DNA of 64,000 nucleotides from Chitinophaga caeni (GCF_002557795.1 NZ_CP023777.1:4287001-4351000), one strand, 5' to 3'. Counted from the first letter of the stretch, positions 9,313 through 19,030 are shown. Translations and numbers: made by a program. Notes: a model not told the origin generated them from the letters alone.

Positions 9313-9916
9313 AGTTCCCCTATTAAGCGGGCTGGTTTTGGCAGGTGGTAAAAGCCTGCGGATGGGGCATGCCAAGGATAAAATAAATTGGCATGGTAAA
9401 GAACAGCGGTATTTCATGGCGGATCTTTTAAAGAGCTATTGTAACGAGGTATATATTTCTTGTAGGGCAGATCAAGCAACAGAGATTGTAGCGGCAGGCT
9501 ATACGCCCCTTCCCGACACTTTCTTAAATATGGGTCCGCTTGGCGGCATCTTATCAGCACTCCGTTTTCAAAGAAAAGCGGCTTGGTTGGTCGTTGCCTG
9601 CGACTTGCCCCTAGTGAACGATTCCACGTTGCAACAATTGGTTCTAAACAGGGATATCGAGAAAATTGCTACAACTTTCAAAAGTCCATTTGACAGCTTT
9701 CCAGAACCGTTAATTACCATTTGGGAACCTAGGAGTTACCCTGTTTTACTACAGTATCTTGGCATGGATATCACTTGTCCCAGGAAAGTGCTGATCAACG
9801 GCGATGTCAACATCCTAAATCCTGCACGGGAAGAGAGTTTGATGAATGTAAATTCGCCCGAAGATGCAGAACGGGCAACATCGATTTTACAGGCAGCAAA
9901 GGATCATCAACATTGA
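9284..9916 (+). CDS. mobA: Molybdenum cofactor guanylyltransferase MobA
   Basis: This 210-residue nucleotidyltransferase attaches GMP to Mo-molybdopterin, giving the bis-MGD cofactor that formate dehydrogenase-like enzymes use. The N-terminal LVLAGGKSLRMG loop is the GTP-binding signature. The metal-binding Asp lies in VVACDLPL near residue 107. The GTG at 9284 overlaps moaC by 29 bases; a second in-frame GTG at 9293 is also possible. The gene closes the plus-strand operon and ends 21 bp from the convergent bestrophin gene. It is unrelated to the relaxosome mobA at 55.2 kb. Confidence 0.92.
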   Translation: MEKVISQEAKVPLLSGLVLAGGKSLRMGHAKDKINWHGKEQRYFMADLLKSYCNEVYISCRADQATEIVAAGYTPLPDTFLNMGPLGGILSALRFQRKAAWLVVACDLPLVNDSTLQQLVLNRDIEKIATTFKSPFDSFPEPLITIWEPRSYPVLLQYLGMDITCPRKVLINGDVNILNPAREESLMNVNSPEDAERATSILQAAKDHQH

Positions 9917-9937
9917 AATAAACCCATTTATTGCTAA

Positions 9938-10852
9938 TTAATCGATAATATATTTCGTTTCTTGAGCCGTTCCGGGGAGCTTCTCCCCTTTCAACTCCAA
10001 CACGCTTTCTTCTATAACTTTGCAAATATTATTTAAAGCCAGATCGTTAGACTCCGTACCAAACGGCTCTTCAATCTCATCTGCAATTGCCTCGAAAGCG
10101 ACGAATGTGTAAGCGATAAATACTACGACCAAGGGTGTAAACCAACCCAAATTATCAACCAAGCCAAAAGGCAACATCAGGCAATACACGTATACCGTGC
10201 GGTGCAATAAAACGCTGTAACTATAGGGAATCGGGGTGGAAGCAATGCGCTCGCAACCACCTTCCACATCATATAAGCGGTCCAAATTTTCATCGATCCT
10301 GCCTTGTTGAATAGTATCCAACAATGCTTGAGATTTAGCTTTCTCAACCCATTCCGCCATTAACTTGGTTAAAACGGCAAATTTGTACTTTGCCGGCAGC
10401 ACCGCGTCCAGTGTTTGTTTATCCAATCTCCCGGTTAAATCATCGCTGGGATCAGTGCCCCGGAGTTGATGTTTCAGCGCGTATAGTGATGCAATTTGGA
10501 GGCTGATGAAGTGATTCTTATCGAGATAATCGCTCTTTTTGACCAAGGTCAATATTTGCCTGGTTAATGATCTGTTTATGTTCAGCAAGGCGCCCCATAA
10601 TTTCCGCCCTTCCCAAAACCGTTCGTAGCTGGCATTATTACGGAAGCCGAGAAACAGGGCCAACACGAAGCCAAACATAGTTAATGGTACGGGATTGAGC
10701 GGCACTTTAAAGGAGAATACGACACCGTGATAATAAGTTACAATGATGGAAAGTAATAACAACAATGTTAGCCTTGGCAGCAGTGTTGGTAAAACGGAGC
10801 CATTCCAAACAAACAGCATTCTGAACCAATGCTCTTTCTTTCTGACAATCAT
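9938..10852 (-). CDS. Bestrophin family ion channel protein
   Basis: A 304-residue integral membrane protein of the bestrophin/YneE family, homopentameric channels that pass anions or cations in the inner membrane. The N-terminus has two hydrophobic segments (about 18-65). The family motif FRNNASYERFWEGRKLWG lies near residues 70-87. The C-terminal half shows the IADEIEEPFGTESNDL motif at about 257-272, which forms the cytosolic neck. It lies downstream of fdhF with a 179-bp gap, so it may be transcribed separately. Ion preference cannot be inferred. Confidence 0.88.
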   Translation of the reverse strand: MIVRKKEHWFRMLFVWNGSVLPTLLPRLTLLLLLSIIVTYYHGVVFSFKVPLNPVPLTMFGFVLALFLGFRNNASYERFWEGRKLWGALLNINRSLTRQILTLVKKSDYLDKNHFISLQIASLYALKHQLRGTDPSDDLTGRLDKQTLDAVLPAKYKFAVLTKLMAEWVEKAKSQALLDTIQQGRIDENLDRLYDVEGGCERIASTPIPYSYSVLLHRTVYVYCLMLPFGLVDNLGWFTPLVVVFIAYTFVAFEAIADEIEEPFGTESNDLALNNICKVIEESVLELKGEKLPGTAQETKYIID

Positions 10853-11031
10853 GTTTTTGAGTCGTTGAAGAGATGAACGATCGTTGTATCATTATTCACA
10901 TCAAAATTACTCAATATAATGTCATGATGTATATGGCTTCATTTTAAATAATTCCGGCGAATAATCCGGTTAGGATAATATATTGATCCGGTAGATTTTT
11001 TACAGGCTGCCGGGAAGAACTTAAATTTTTA

Positions 11032-13443
11032 TCAATCACCTTGAATTTTATCTTTTTGAAGATGGCTCCTGTACAGATTTTCATCGATCCGCTGAAAAAT
11101 GGCAGGATCATGCTTTTTCACCTTGATCTTGACGTATTTCGAGGCCGGCATATTGGCACCTTTCACTACGTTATTTACTGAAACCAGCACGTTCGTTTCC
11201 GGGAAATAAGTCATTGTATTACCCATGGGAATCGGGTATGGTACAATGACAAATAGCGGCGCGATCCTTTCTATCCCATCATCGTAGTTAAACAAATCAA
11301 CCTTTTCTCCCGCGTTAAAACCGGCATTAGCAATATCTGCTTCATTCATCATGATGACCCTTCTTTCGTTGTGAATGCCCCGGTAACGGTCATCCAGTCC
11401 GTAAATCGTCGTATTGAATTGATCGTGCGTACGGGTAGTGCCCATCAGGAATTCCCCTTCGGCTAAAGTATTAACAGGCAGCGGGGTGATTGAAAAAGCG
11501 GCCAAGCTGCCGTATTTCTCACTTTTAAAATGACCATCACGAACAGCATTGGGCAAATAAAAGCCCCCTTTCTGCCTCACTTTTTCATTGTAATGCTCGA
11601 AGCCCGGAATACACTTTTCAATATCATCTCTCACGGCATCATAACTATTCATATAACGGTCCCAGTCAACCACGGAACGATCTCCCAGCACGGCTTTAGC
11701 CATCCTGCAAACTACATGCGTTTCGTTGATCAAGTCCCCGGAGATCGGTTTTAATACGCCCTTGGACTTCTCTACGACGCCCATCGAATTTTCGGTACTT
11801 ACAAACTGTATTTCGCCATTGATCATATCGACTTCACTCCTCGAAATTACCGGTAAGATCAGCGCTTCTTTTCCATGGATAAGGTGGCTCCTGTTGAGCT
11901 TGATGGAAACGCAAACGCTCATATCCAGCTTGCGCAATGCATTAGCAGTATAAGTTGTATCTGGTGTGGCTGATAAAAAATTGCCGCCCATGCTGAACAT
12001 AAATTTAACTTTCCCTTCATGGATCGCGTGAATGGTGCGTACCACATCAAAACCACCGACCCTTGGCGGGTTGAAGCCGAACACTTCCTGCAATTTATCG
12101 AGCTGCGCATCTGTAGGATGATGGTTGATGAGCATCGTCCTGTTGCCCTGCACATTACTGTGCCCACGTACCGGGCTGGGGCCACCGCCGGGTTTACCCA
12201 CGCTACCTTTCATCAACAGGATGTTTACGATCTCGTATACCAAGTCAACACCGTTATGTTGCTGGGTGATACCCATGCCCCAGCAAACGATGATCCTATT
12301 TTTAAATGCCAACATTTCCGCTGCTTGCTGCAACAAGTCTATAGAAACACCGCTCTCAACCGATAACTGTTGCAAGTCGTATTGTTCCAGGTCATGGACC
12401 AGTTCTTGGAAGCCCCCTGTTTTTTGTTCGATAAATTGTTGATCGAGCACTTCACCGGGATGCTTCCCTTCTAATTTTAACAACAGGATTTCCAGGGCTT
12501 TTAACAAAGCCATGTCCCCGTTGATTTTTACCGGCAGGTAAAGATCGGCCAATTCCACCCCGCTACCCATGATACCCTTGATTCTTTGAGGATCATGAAA
12601 ACCCATCAATCCTGCTTCCGGCAAGGGATTTATAGCTATAATCCGGGCGCCGTTCTTCTTGGCTTTTTCCAAGGCGGTGAGCATCCTTGGGGAGTTAGTT
12701 CCCGGATTTTGTCCCATGACGATAATAATATCCGTATCATAAAATTCATCCAGCTTCACGGAACCTTTCCCGACACCTAAAACCCGGCTGAGACCGTAGC
12801 CCGAAGTTTCGTGGCACATGTTAGAACAATCGGGGAAATTATTCGTACCGAACTCGCGGACAAAAAGTTGATAAACAAATGACGCCTCGTTACTGGTGCG
12901 ACCGGAAGTATAAAAAGCAGCCTCATCCGGAGAATTTAATCCATTCAGATGTTCGGCAATCTTCTTAAAAGCATCATCCCAGGAAATCGCCTGGTAATGC
13001 GTACCACCTTTCGGAAGATACAGCGGCTGTGCAATCCTGCCCAGGTGGCCGATTTCGTAATCCGACATCCGGGATAAATCATATACGGAGTGATCCCGGA
13101 AAAAATCGGCAGTAATTTTTTTATTAGTAGCCTCTTCAGCGAGGGCCTTGGCGCCATTTTCACAATACTCCGCTATGGGCGAGCGATCATCATCCGGATC
13201 AGGCCAAGCACAGCTTGGGCAATCGAATCCATCGAATTGATTCATCTTGAAGAGCGCCTTCCCACCCCTGAGCAAGGTTTTTTCTTCTAATAAATTCCTA
13301 AGCGAAGCCATCACTGCCGGGATGCCGGCAGCCCATTTTTTAGGCTCCGTTACCTTTAGATCCAACAGTTTATAAGGAGGTTCAGCAGAGGCCTGTTTTT
13401 TGATATAGGCTTCTATTTTTTCCTGTTTACGATCTTCGCTCAT
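11032..13443 (-). CDS. FdhF/YdeP family molybdopterin oxidoreductase
   Basis: The 803-residue product resembles the alpha subunit of formate dehydrogenase-like enzymes of the YdeP subgroup. Near the N-terminus is the CPSCAWPDPDD segment typical of that subgroup. The molybdopterin-binding core includes the YTSGRTSNEASF stretch, NMCHETSGYGL and DIIIVMGQNPGTNSPRM. The C-terminal MGTTRTHDQFNTTIYG and RGIHNERRV motifs belong to the molydopterin dinucleotide-binding domain. No twin-arginine signal is present, so it is probably cytoplasmic. Members are often called formate dehydrogenases, but E. coli YdeP is linked to acid resistance and its reaction is unsettled. The surrounding moa/fdhD genes supply its cofactor. 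Confidence 0.9.
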   Translation of the reverse strand: MSEDRKQEKIEAYIKKQASAEPPYKLLDLKVTEPKKWAAGIPAVMASLRNLLEEKTLLRGGKALFKMNQFDGFDCPSCAWPDPDDDRSPIAEYCENGAKALAEEATNKKITADFFRDHSVYDLSRMSDYEIGHLGRIAQPLYLPKGGTHYQAISWDDAFKKIAEHLNGLNSPDEAAFYTSGRTSNEASFVYQLFVREFGTNNFPDCSNMCHETSGYGLSRVLGVGKGSVKLDEFYDTDIIIVMGQNPGTNSPRMLTALEKAKKNGARIIAINPLPEAGLMGFHDPQRIKGIMGSGVELADLYLPVKINGDMALLKALEILLLKLEGKHPGEVLDQQFIEQKTGGFQELVHDLEQYDLQQLSVESGVSIDLLQQAAEMLAFKNRIIVCWGMGITQQHNGVDLVYEIVNILLMKGSVGKPGGGPSPVRGHSNVQGNRTMLINHHPTDAQLDKLQEVFGFNPPRVGGFDVVRTIHAIHEGKVKFMFSMGGNFLSATPDTTYTANALRKLDMSVCVSIKLNRSHLIHGKEALILPVISRSEVDMINGEIQFVSTENSMGVVEKSKGVLKPISGDLINETHVVCRMAKAVLGDRSVVDWDRYMNSYDAVRDDIEKCIPGFEHYNEKVRQKGGFYLPNAVRDGHFKSEKYGSLAAFSITPLPVNTLAEGEFLMGTTRTHDQFNTTIYGLDDRYRGIHNERRVIMMNEADIANAGFNAGEKVDLFNYDDGIERIAPLFVIVPYPIPMGNTMTYFPETNVLVSVNNVVKGANMPASKYVKIKVKKHDPAIFQRIDENLYRSHLQKDKIQGD

Positions 13444-13462
13444 AATATTTATTTTAAGACGT

Positions 13463-13813
13463 TTAACAAGTCATCTTGGGATTAGGATATTGATCACTTT
13501 GATCTTCATCGGTGTTATCGATACAAACAAAATCTTTTTCTATCAATAATTTAACAGCTCCAGCCTGCCCGCTAAATCCTACTTTGCCGGTATTAACCAA
13601 CGCATCAACCATGCTTTTCGGCATATAGAGGATAATATTATTCTCGACAAAGTCGGCCAATAATTCTTCAACATCCTTTACCATTACGGAGTATTTAAAA
13701 ATATTGCTGGCAAACTCGGTCACCTGTGTCAATATTCCGCTAGTACCCAGTTCCGCAACTTCTGATCTTGTAAGGCGGAAACGTACGGAATTATCTTTTA
13801 TCCTGATTTTCAT
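13463..13813 (-). CDS. Conserved small protein linked to fdhD/fdhF, function unknown
   Basis: A 116-residue protein with no signal peptide or membrane segment. It begins MKIRIKDNSVRFRLTRSEV and has a basic, beta-rich N-terminal half. I do not recognise a catalytic motif. It lies 2 bp from the fdhD stop and 19 bp before fdhF, so it is co-translated with both. The position suggests an accessory role in maturation of the molybdoenzyme. It could be a small cofactor-delivery or quality-control protein; that is inference from context only. Confidence 0.75.
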   Translation of the reverse strand: MKIRIKDNSVRFRLTRSEVAELGTSGILTQVTEFASNIFKYSVMVKDVEELLADFVENNIILYMPKSMVDALVNTGKVGFSGQAGAVKLLIEKDFVCIDNTDEDQSDQYPNPKMTC

Positions 13814-13815
13814 AA

Positions 13816-14673
13816 TTATTCAATAATAGTTTGTGCCCCGAGGTGATAAATATTAAACCGGTCATCACGCAGAAAACCCAGCAAGGTAATATCTGCATCC
13901 TTGGCCATGTCAACTGCCAAGCTCGAAGGAGCGCCGATAGCGGCAATGATGCGTATCCCGGCCATCGATGCTTTTTGAACCAGTTCGAAACTGGCCCTGC
14001 CACTTAACAGCAGGATATGATCATTCAAGGGTAGCCAATTTTTGAATAAAGCCAGGCCGATCAATTTATCTAATGCATTATGCCTGCCCACATCTTCCCT
14101 CAGTGCGATGAACCGGCCCTTGCTATTAAAAAGTCCAGAAGCATGGATGCCGCCAGTTGAACTGAAATGATGCTGGTGAGCCCTCAGAACCGCAGGTAAA
14201 CTACAGATCAATTCCCTTTGGACATGGATCATTTCCCGCATTATATCATTAAAGGGACTGGCAGTCTTAATCGAATCGATAGAACTTTTACCGCAAACAC
14301 CGCAACTGGAAGTAGTATAAAAATTTCTTTCGGAGTTCATTAGTTTCGGAGTAATTCCTTTAGCCAATTCTATAGTAACAATATTGGAAAGATTACTATT
14401 ATGCTCACCATGGCCAGTCGAAAGAGATTCACTATTGGCAATGATACCCTCGGTAAAAAGGAAACCGGCAGCCAATTCTAAATCGTTCCCCGGGGTACGC
14501 ATGGTAACGGAAATACTTTTCCGCTGTTTTGAAGTACCATCATGAAATACAAGCTGTATTTCCAGGGGTTCTTCAACAGCAACATCATCCGTTACAAGAT
14601 GATTATTACCATTTTGAACCTTGATGATATCAATTTGCCGGATAGCATGTTGTGACAAAATTTGAGCGCTCAT
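13816..14673 (-). CDS. fdhD: Formate dehydrogenase accessory sulfurtransferase FdhD
   Basis: A 285-residue protein that transfers sulfur from a cysteine desulfurase to the molybdenum cofactor of formate dehydrogenases, which is needed for activity. The family motif is the cysteine pair in SSCGVCGKSS near residues 122-131. GDLELAAGFLFTEG near 61-74, the GIHASGLF and REDVGRHNALDKLIG segments, and LLLSGRASFELVQKA near 215-229 are all present. Its place between moaE and fdhF supports a dedicated assembly operon. Confidence 0.95.
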   Translation of the reverse strand: MSAQILSQHAIRQIDIIKVQNGNNHLVTDDVAVEEPLEIQLVFHDGTSKQRKSISVTMRTPGNDLELAAGFLFTEGIIANSESLSTGHGEHNSNLSNIVTIELAKGITPKLMNSERNFYTTSSCGVCGKSSIDSIKTASPFNDIMREMIHVQRELICSLPAVLRAHQHHFSSTGGIHASGLFNSKGRFIALREDVGRHNALDKLIGLALFKNWLPLNDHILLLSGRASFELVQKASMAGIRIIAAIGAPSSLAVDMAKDADITLLGFLRDDRFNIYHLGAQTIIE

Positions 14674-14725
14674 AATTAGAAAAAGCTATCTACAATAAAT
14701 GTAACAATTATATCCTAATCTAAGT

Positions 14726-15145
14726 TCAAGGATGCGCGGAAACCCAGGCTTCGCCATCTTCATAGATTTCCTTTTTCCAGATAGGAACTTTTTGTTTGAG
14801 ATTATCTATGATATATCTACAGGAATCAAATAACTGTTCGCGGTGCCCGTCACTTACGATGACGATGACCGCTACATCTCCCGGGATTAAAACTCCTACC
14901 CTATGATGAACAAGGATATTCTTAACCCCGTATCGAGACAAGGCTTCCCCGCAAATTTTCCGTATTTCCTTCAATGCCATCGATTCGTAGCATTCATATT
15001 CCAGCCTGGTAACTTTACGGCCTTTCGTATGATCGCGAACGGTACCGATAAATGTATTGATTCCCCCGCAAGCAGTGTCGGAGACAATATCAAGACAATC
15101 TGCCAATCCTAACGGTTCCCCTGTAATTCTTATATCGATATTCAT
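14726..15145 (-). CDS. moaE: Molybdopterin synthase catalytic subunit MoaE
   Basis: The 139-residue large subunit of molybdopterin synthase, which uses thiocarboxylated MoaD to add two sulfurs to cyclic pyranopterin monophosphate. Typical features are NTFIGTVRDHTKGRKVTRLEYE (split here as residues about 29-50), HHRVGVLIPGDVAVIVIVSD near 80-99, and the KQKVPIWKKEIYEDG segment containing the active-site lysines near 116-130. It starts three bases after the moaD stop. Confidence 0.95.
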   Translation of the reverse strand: MNIDIRITGEPLGLADCLDIVSDTACGGINTFIGTVRDHTKGRKVTRLEYECYESMALKEIRKICGEALSRYGVKNILVHHRVGVLIPGDVAVIVIVSDGHREQLFDSCRYIIDNLKQKVPIWKKEIYEDGEAWVSAHP

Positions 15146-15148
15146 ATT

Positions 15149-15391
15149 TTAACCTCCGCTTACTGGTGGGATGATGGCTATTTCCTGTTGAGCATTTAGA
15201 ATCTCAGGCCCCGTAGCATATTCCTGGTCTACCGCGATGAAATAAGTCTTCAGCCGCTTCAATTCCGGGTAGTTTTGCTCCAAGACTTTTTTTAATGTAG
15301 CAACATCCGCATGATCCATAATTTCCAATTCCTTCCGGGGAGATTGAAAAATATCTTTGACAATACCGAATGCTAGTATCTTAATTTTCAT
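15149..15391 (-). CDS. moaD: Molybdopterin synthase sulfur carrier subunit MoaD
   Basis: An 80-residue beta-grasp, ubiquitin-like protein ending in PPVSGG. The C-terminal Gly-Gly is the site that is adenylated and thiocarboxylated. It is paired with moaE by a 3-bp gap. The activating enzyme MoeB is not encoded in the window, so it must be supplied from elsewhere in the genome. Confidence 0.93.
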   Translation of the reverse strand: MKIKILAFGIVKDIFQSPRKELEIMDHADVATLKKVLEQNYPELKRLKTYFIAVDQEYATGPEILNAQQEIAIIPPVSGG

Positions 15392-15458
15392 ATGTTATCA
15401 TTATAGTCCGACTATATTTTCAATGAAAAAAATCATCCCCTTCAAAAGTTCAATTAAT

Positions 15459-16217
15459 TTACCAATGCTTGATCAGCACGTTCACACCCGCAGCAAATAC
15501 CAATACGGCAGTAATTCTCTTAATAACTAAGGGATTCCATTTCAATGACATCCTGGAACCGAGTTGGCCGCCTATGAATACCGCCAGTCCCAGGTAGATT
15601 ATTTTTGAATAATCCATTTTGCCCGACAATTTTGTCAACTGTCCCATAATGCCCGAAATAGAATTAACCAGGATAAAAACACTCGAGGTAGCAGCAATCT
15701 TCCTGGGCGTATCCCATTTCATCAAGTTCAGTAACGGCGACAAGAAAATTCCCCCGCCAATGCCAACCATACCCGATAAAAAGCCGATACCACCACCGAG
15801 CAAGCTATTTTTTACAAGCCCGGCATTTTTATCATCCACGGAAGATGCCACGGTATCCTGATTGCTTGTTTTCAGCCACAACAGGATCGACGCCAGCACC
15901 AAGGTAACCCCCAAAACCTGGAAAAAAGTAGTTTGGCTAATCTTCACCGTTGCGCCCAGGTAGGCCATGGGAACACTTAATACCGTTACCGGTAAAATCT
16001 TTCTCCAATTTACCTGGTTCTTCCTAACATACATCGTAACACTTCCAGCCACGACCACCACGTTACAAACCAGCGCGGTTAAACGGATTTCCTGGTAAGG
16101 GAAACTATACATGGCTAATATCGCGAGATAACTACTTCCCCCGCCAAAGCCCACCGAAGAATAAACAAAAGCTACTGTTAAAAAGAAAAATACGATTTCC
16201 CAATGTTCCACCGGCAA
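15459..16217 (-). CDS. TauE/SafE family membrane permease
   Basis: A 252-residue polytopic inner-membrane protein with about eight hydrophobic segments. The family GGGSSYLAIL motif occurs in the first helix pair, and the repeated GGGIGFLSGMVGIGGGIFLSPLL motif occurs mid-protein (about residues 139-160). TauE/SafE proteins export sulfur-containing anions such as sulfite or sulfoacetate. Upstream of moaD on the same strand, it may serve sulfur or oxyanion traffic linked to the molybdoenzyme, but this is inferred from position alone. Confidence 0.88.
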   Translation of the reverse strand: MPVEHWEIVFFFLTVAFVYSSVGFGGGSSYLAILAMYSFPYQEIRLTALVCNVVVVAGSVTMYVRKNQVNWRKILPVTVLSVPMAYLGATVKISQTTFFQVLGVTLVLASILLWLKTSNQDTVASSVDDKNAGLVKNSLLGGGIGFLSGMVGIGGGIFLSPLLNLMKWDTPRKIAATSSVFILVNSISGIMGQLTKLSGKMDYSKIIYLGLAVFIGGQLGSRMSLKWNPLVIKRITAVLVFAAGVNVLIKHW

Positions 16218-16467
16218 ATTTTTAAAGAATCCTCCTATACAAGATACTCATTTTTAACGCATTCCGGTTCTATATTACTTTAAACAAAGATGTGCGCGTA
16301 AATATTTTAAGCAAACAGGAAAATATGTAAATTAATTATTATCAAAACTTTATCCATATAAAACCATTCAAAACCGTCAATATTTTCAGGATCTGTTTTA
16401 AGTTTATTAGCTTGCAGCAGAATTATGTTTCACCGTGACCGGTTACCACGAAAAATAAGTTAGGATC

Positions 16468-17220
16468 ATGAACATCTTGGATCTCGTAATAAATGAGAAG
16501 GAACCAACTTTATTGGAAGATCTGCGGTTGAGCGATCATAACCGCAAGGATATTTCAGCATTGCTGAAAGAGCATCAATATATCGAAGAATTATCTAAAT
16601 ACGGGCTTCCCGTTAACAATAAACTGTTTTTACACGGTAGCTCCGGTTGCGGCAAGACAATGACTGCCAAGGCGATTGCACAGGCGCTCAAGAAACCTTT
16701 GCTCGTGTTGAACCTTAGCAACATCGTTTGCTCGAAGATCGGGGAAACCGCGCAAAACCTCAAACTCGTATTTGACAAAGCCGCCAGGGAGAAAGCGGTA
16801 TTATTCCTCGATGAATTTGATCATATTGGGAAATCACGCGCCATGGACGATACCGATGTCGGGGAAATGAAACGCCTGGTCAATACCTTGTTACAGCTCA
16901 TTGATTATTTTCCGGGTAATTCGCTGTTGATAGCTGCTACGAATCATATAGAAGTGATCGATCATGCTTTGTTGAGGCGGTTCCAATTAAGAATCGGGTA
17001 TCAAATGCCGGCACGGGAGCAGTTAGACGCATATTATGACGAGCTGTTGAGCAGGTTCCCCCCAGCGCTGCAAGACATCGATCGTTCCTACGATATCTCG
17101 TATGCAGAAGCCAAGGATACCGCGATGACACAAGTGAAGTCATCCTTGATTGCCCAACTCGAATCACAACAGGAACGGGCATTCAATATAGATGAAGGAC
17201 CATTGAGCCGGGTTAATTGA
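16468..17220 (+). CDS. AAA+ family ATPase
   Basis: A 250-residue protein with one AAA+ core. The Walker A motif is GSSGCGKTMT near residues 57-66, Walker B is VLFLDEFDHIG near 111-121, sensor 1 is the LLIAATNHIE segment near 152, and the arginine finger region is HALLRRFQLRIGY. Members of this single-domain type act with unknown partners, including proteases that sit elsewhere. The upstream region (16218-16467) has no other gene. No adjacent partner gene on the same strand is seen. Confidence 0.85.
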   Translation: MNILDLVINEKEPTLLEDLRLSDHNRKDISALLKEHQYIEELSKYGLPVNNKLFLHGSSGCGKTMTAKAIAQALKKPLLVLNLSNIVCSKIGETAQNLKLVFDKAAREKAVLFLDEFDHIGKSRAMDDTDVGEMKRLVNTLLQLIDYFPGNSLLIAATNHIEVIDHALLRRFQLRIGYQMPAREQLDAYYDELLSRFPPALQDIDRSYDISYAEAKDTAMTQVKSSLIAQLESQQERAFNIDEGPLSRVN

Positions 17221-17234
17221 GCATCTTCAAACCG

Positions 17235-18560
17235 CTACCTGGTTCCGGATTTGTAAGTGACTTTTATGCCGTCCTGCTCCAATTCTACTTCCCTCTTGGC
17301 CGGGAAGAACTGTAACTTGATGTCCCCGAAATGGAAAGCATTATTCCCGTCATATTCGAAGGGAACGAAATCCTGCCCCGACCTGGAATCCTGAAATACC
17401 AGGTTACGTCCATCCGAGGAAATAGTAATGGTCGATTTGGGCTGCTCCAGGTAGTAAGTACCCCTGATACTATCAAACACTTCATGCGAAAGCCCGGGAA
17501 CATTATTAAAATCCGGTAATTCCGGCATAGATCCATAGGCATATTTAACCAATACCACACCGATATCATCCGTATCAATATTTGTTGCATTTGCCAATGT
17601 TACGATACCGAGGTTTTCCTTCGGAAAATACCAGTAGTCTGAAATATAATTTTCGAGCCTACCGCTATGGCCGAAGCCTTCGGGACTATTAAAAGAGAGC
17701 TTCTCGATGCCCAGTCCATATTCACCTTTATCCATGGGAAGCATTTTGGCCAGGCTCCCCGGGCTAATAAGTTTCCCGTTAAAAAGGGCAAATAAAAACT
17801 TGTTCAGATCTACCGCATTGGAAGCAATGCCGCCACTGCCGGGATGGTTTGAGAAATTGACACGCGAATTTCTTATATAGCGATCCTGGATATTATAAGA
17901 AAGCGCCTCATCTTTAGCCGAATCGACTTCAAAACTGTAATAAGTATTGACGAGGTGAAGCGGTTGGCATATTTTCTCATCCAGTAACTCCGCATAACTC
18001 TTATGGTAGATCTTTTCCAGGATAAAGCCTAGTAAAGCGTAGTTTGTATTGCTATACGCATAACTGGTGCCCGGTTCAAAACTGGCAGGCTCGTTTACAA
18101 AAAAATCGACAAACTCCTGCTCCGTATGCGGATGTTGCTGCCACTGGTCTTCTCCGGGCTTTTCCGTAAAATTAAATATGCCGGAGCGGTGATTCAGCAT
18201 TTGTTCAATACTAATTTTCGCTGCATTCTTCACCTCGGGATAATAAAGGCTGAGTTTATCGTCCAGGTGCAATTTCTGCTCTTCAACGGCTTTCAATACC
18301 AATACCGCTGTAAATGTTTTCGTAATAGAAGCGATCCGAAATTTCGTATTGCCGTCAATTTTTCTTTCGGCATCAACATCTGCGTAACCAACCGACTTGC
18401 TATAAATAATACTGTCATGATAAGAAACGGCCACGCTTCCCATGAACTTCCTGTTCTTGAATAAATGTTCAAAGTAAGCATCCAGTTTTTGTTGCCCGAA
18501 AACCATTCCATTCGAAATGAAGCTGGCTATGATTGTAAGTAAACCTACTGTTTTCCTCAT
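17235..18560 (-). CDS. Secreted serine beta-lactamase-like hydrolase (class C/AmpC fold)
   Basis: This 441-residue protein has a signal peptide (about 1-22). The penicillin-binding fold shows the SxxK motif as SITK near residue 78, the YxN motif as YSNTN near 167, and an HSG motif (GHSGRLEN) in place of KTG near 295. Those three define the serine beta-lactamase/D-Ala-D-Ala peptidase superfamily. A C-terminal domain of about 90 residues follows, as in many Bacteroidota members. Substrate may be a peptide, an ester or a lactam; antibiotic resistance should not be assumed. Length is normal. Confidence 0.87.
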   Translation of the reverse strand: MRKTVGLLTIIASFISNGMVFGQQKLDAYFEHLFKNRKFMGSVAVSYHDSIIYSKSVGYADVDAERKIDGNTKFRIASITKTFTAVLVLKAVEEQKLHLDDKLSLYYPEVKNAAKISIEQMLNHRSGIFNFTEKPGEDQWQQHPHTEQEFVDFFVNEPASFEPGTSYAYSNTNYALLGFILEKIYHKSYAELLDEKICQPLHLVNTYYSFEVDSAKDEALSYNIQDRYIRNSRVNFSNHPGSGGIASNAVDLNKFLFALFNGKLISPGSLAKMLPMDKGEYGLGIEKLSFNSPEGFGHSGRLENYISDYWYFPKENLGIVTLANATNIDTDDIGVVLVKYAYGSMPELPDFNNVPGLSHEVFDSIRGTYYLEQPKSTITISSDGRNLVFQDSRSGQDFVPFEYDGNNAFHFGDIKLQFFPAKREVELEQDGIKVTYKSGTR

Positions 18561-18618
18561 ATTGATTTCTTATATGGCCGGGGAAAGCCCCCATCGAATT
18601 GCGAATTTAGTATAATAT

Positions 18619-18987
18619 TTACCTAGATTCCATATTCTGACCAAATTGCAGGATATAACCGTTATTATCATAAATAGCAAACTCACGCATTTCCCACTCG
18701 AAGGTTTCGATCGGATAGCAAATCTTCACTTTATCTTTTAACTGGTTCCAAAGCGCCTCTACATCATCCGTATTAAAATAAAAACTGCCTGTAAACATGG
18801 CTTTTTCAAAGACCGTATGTTCATTTGGCACCGCCAGCATCATTGCTACTTCATCCTTGTACAAGGAAGCCCATCCCCAATCATCGTTCCTTTCAGCCAA
18901 GGTGAATCCTAACGTTTCTACGTAGAACAGAATTGTAGTGTCCAGTTCTCGCGTATAAAGCATGGGACGTATTGCGGTAAGTTTCAT
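18619..18987 (-). CDS. VOC (glyoxalase/bleomycin resistance-like) protein
   Basis: A 122-residue single-domain vicinal-oxygen-chelate protein with the paired beta-alpha-beta-beta-beta arrangement. The start MKLTAIRPMLYTRELDTTI and the ending FAIYDNNGYILQFGQN are characteristic. A conserved Glu/Asp pair for metal binding is not obvious, so it may be a binding rather than a catalytic protein. It is upstream of the serine hydrolase on the same strand and 43 bp from the AraC gene. Confidence 0.82.
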   Translation of the reverse strand: MKLTAIRPMLYTRELDTTILFYVETLGFTLAERNDDWGWASLYKDEVAMMLAVPNEHTVFEKAMFTGSFYFNTDDVEALWNQLKDKVKICYPIETFEWEMREFAIYDNNGYILQFGQNMESR

Positions 18988-19030
18988 ACTAACAAATCAT
19001 TTTATAGAAAGACCATTACATTTCTAAATA

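Noticed and set aside
17235..18560. Antibiotic resistance beta-lactamase
   Set aside because: The KTG motif is replaced by HSG and the length and C-terminal extension fit the broad serine hydrolase family, so resistance is not supported.
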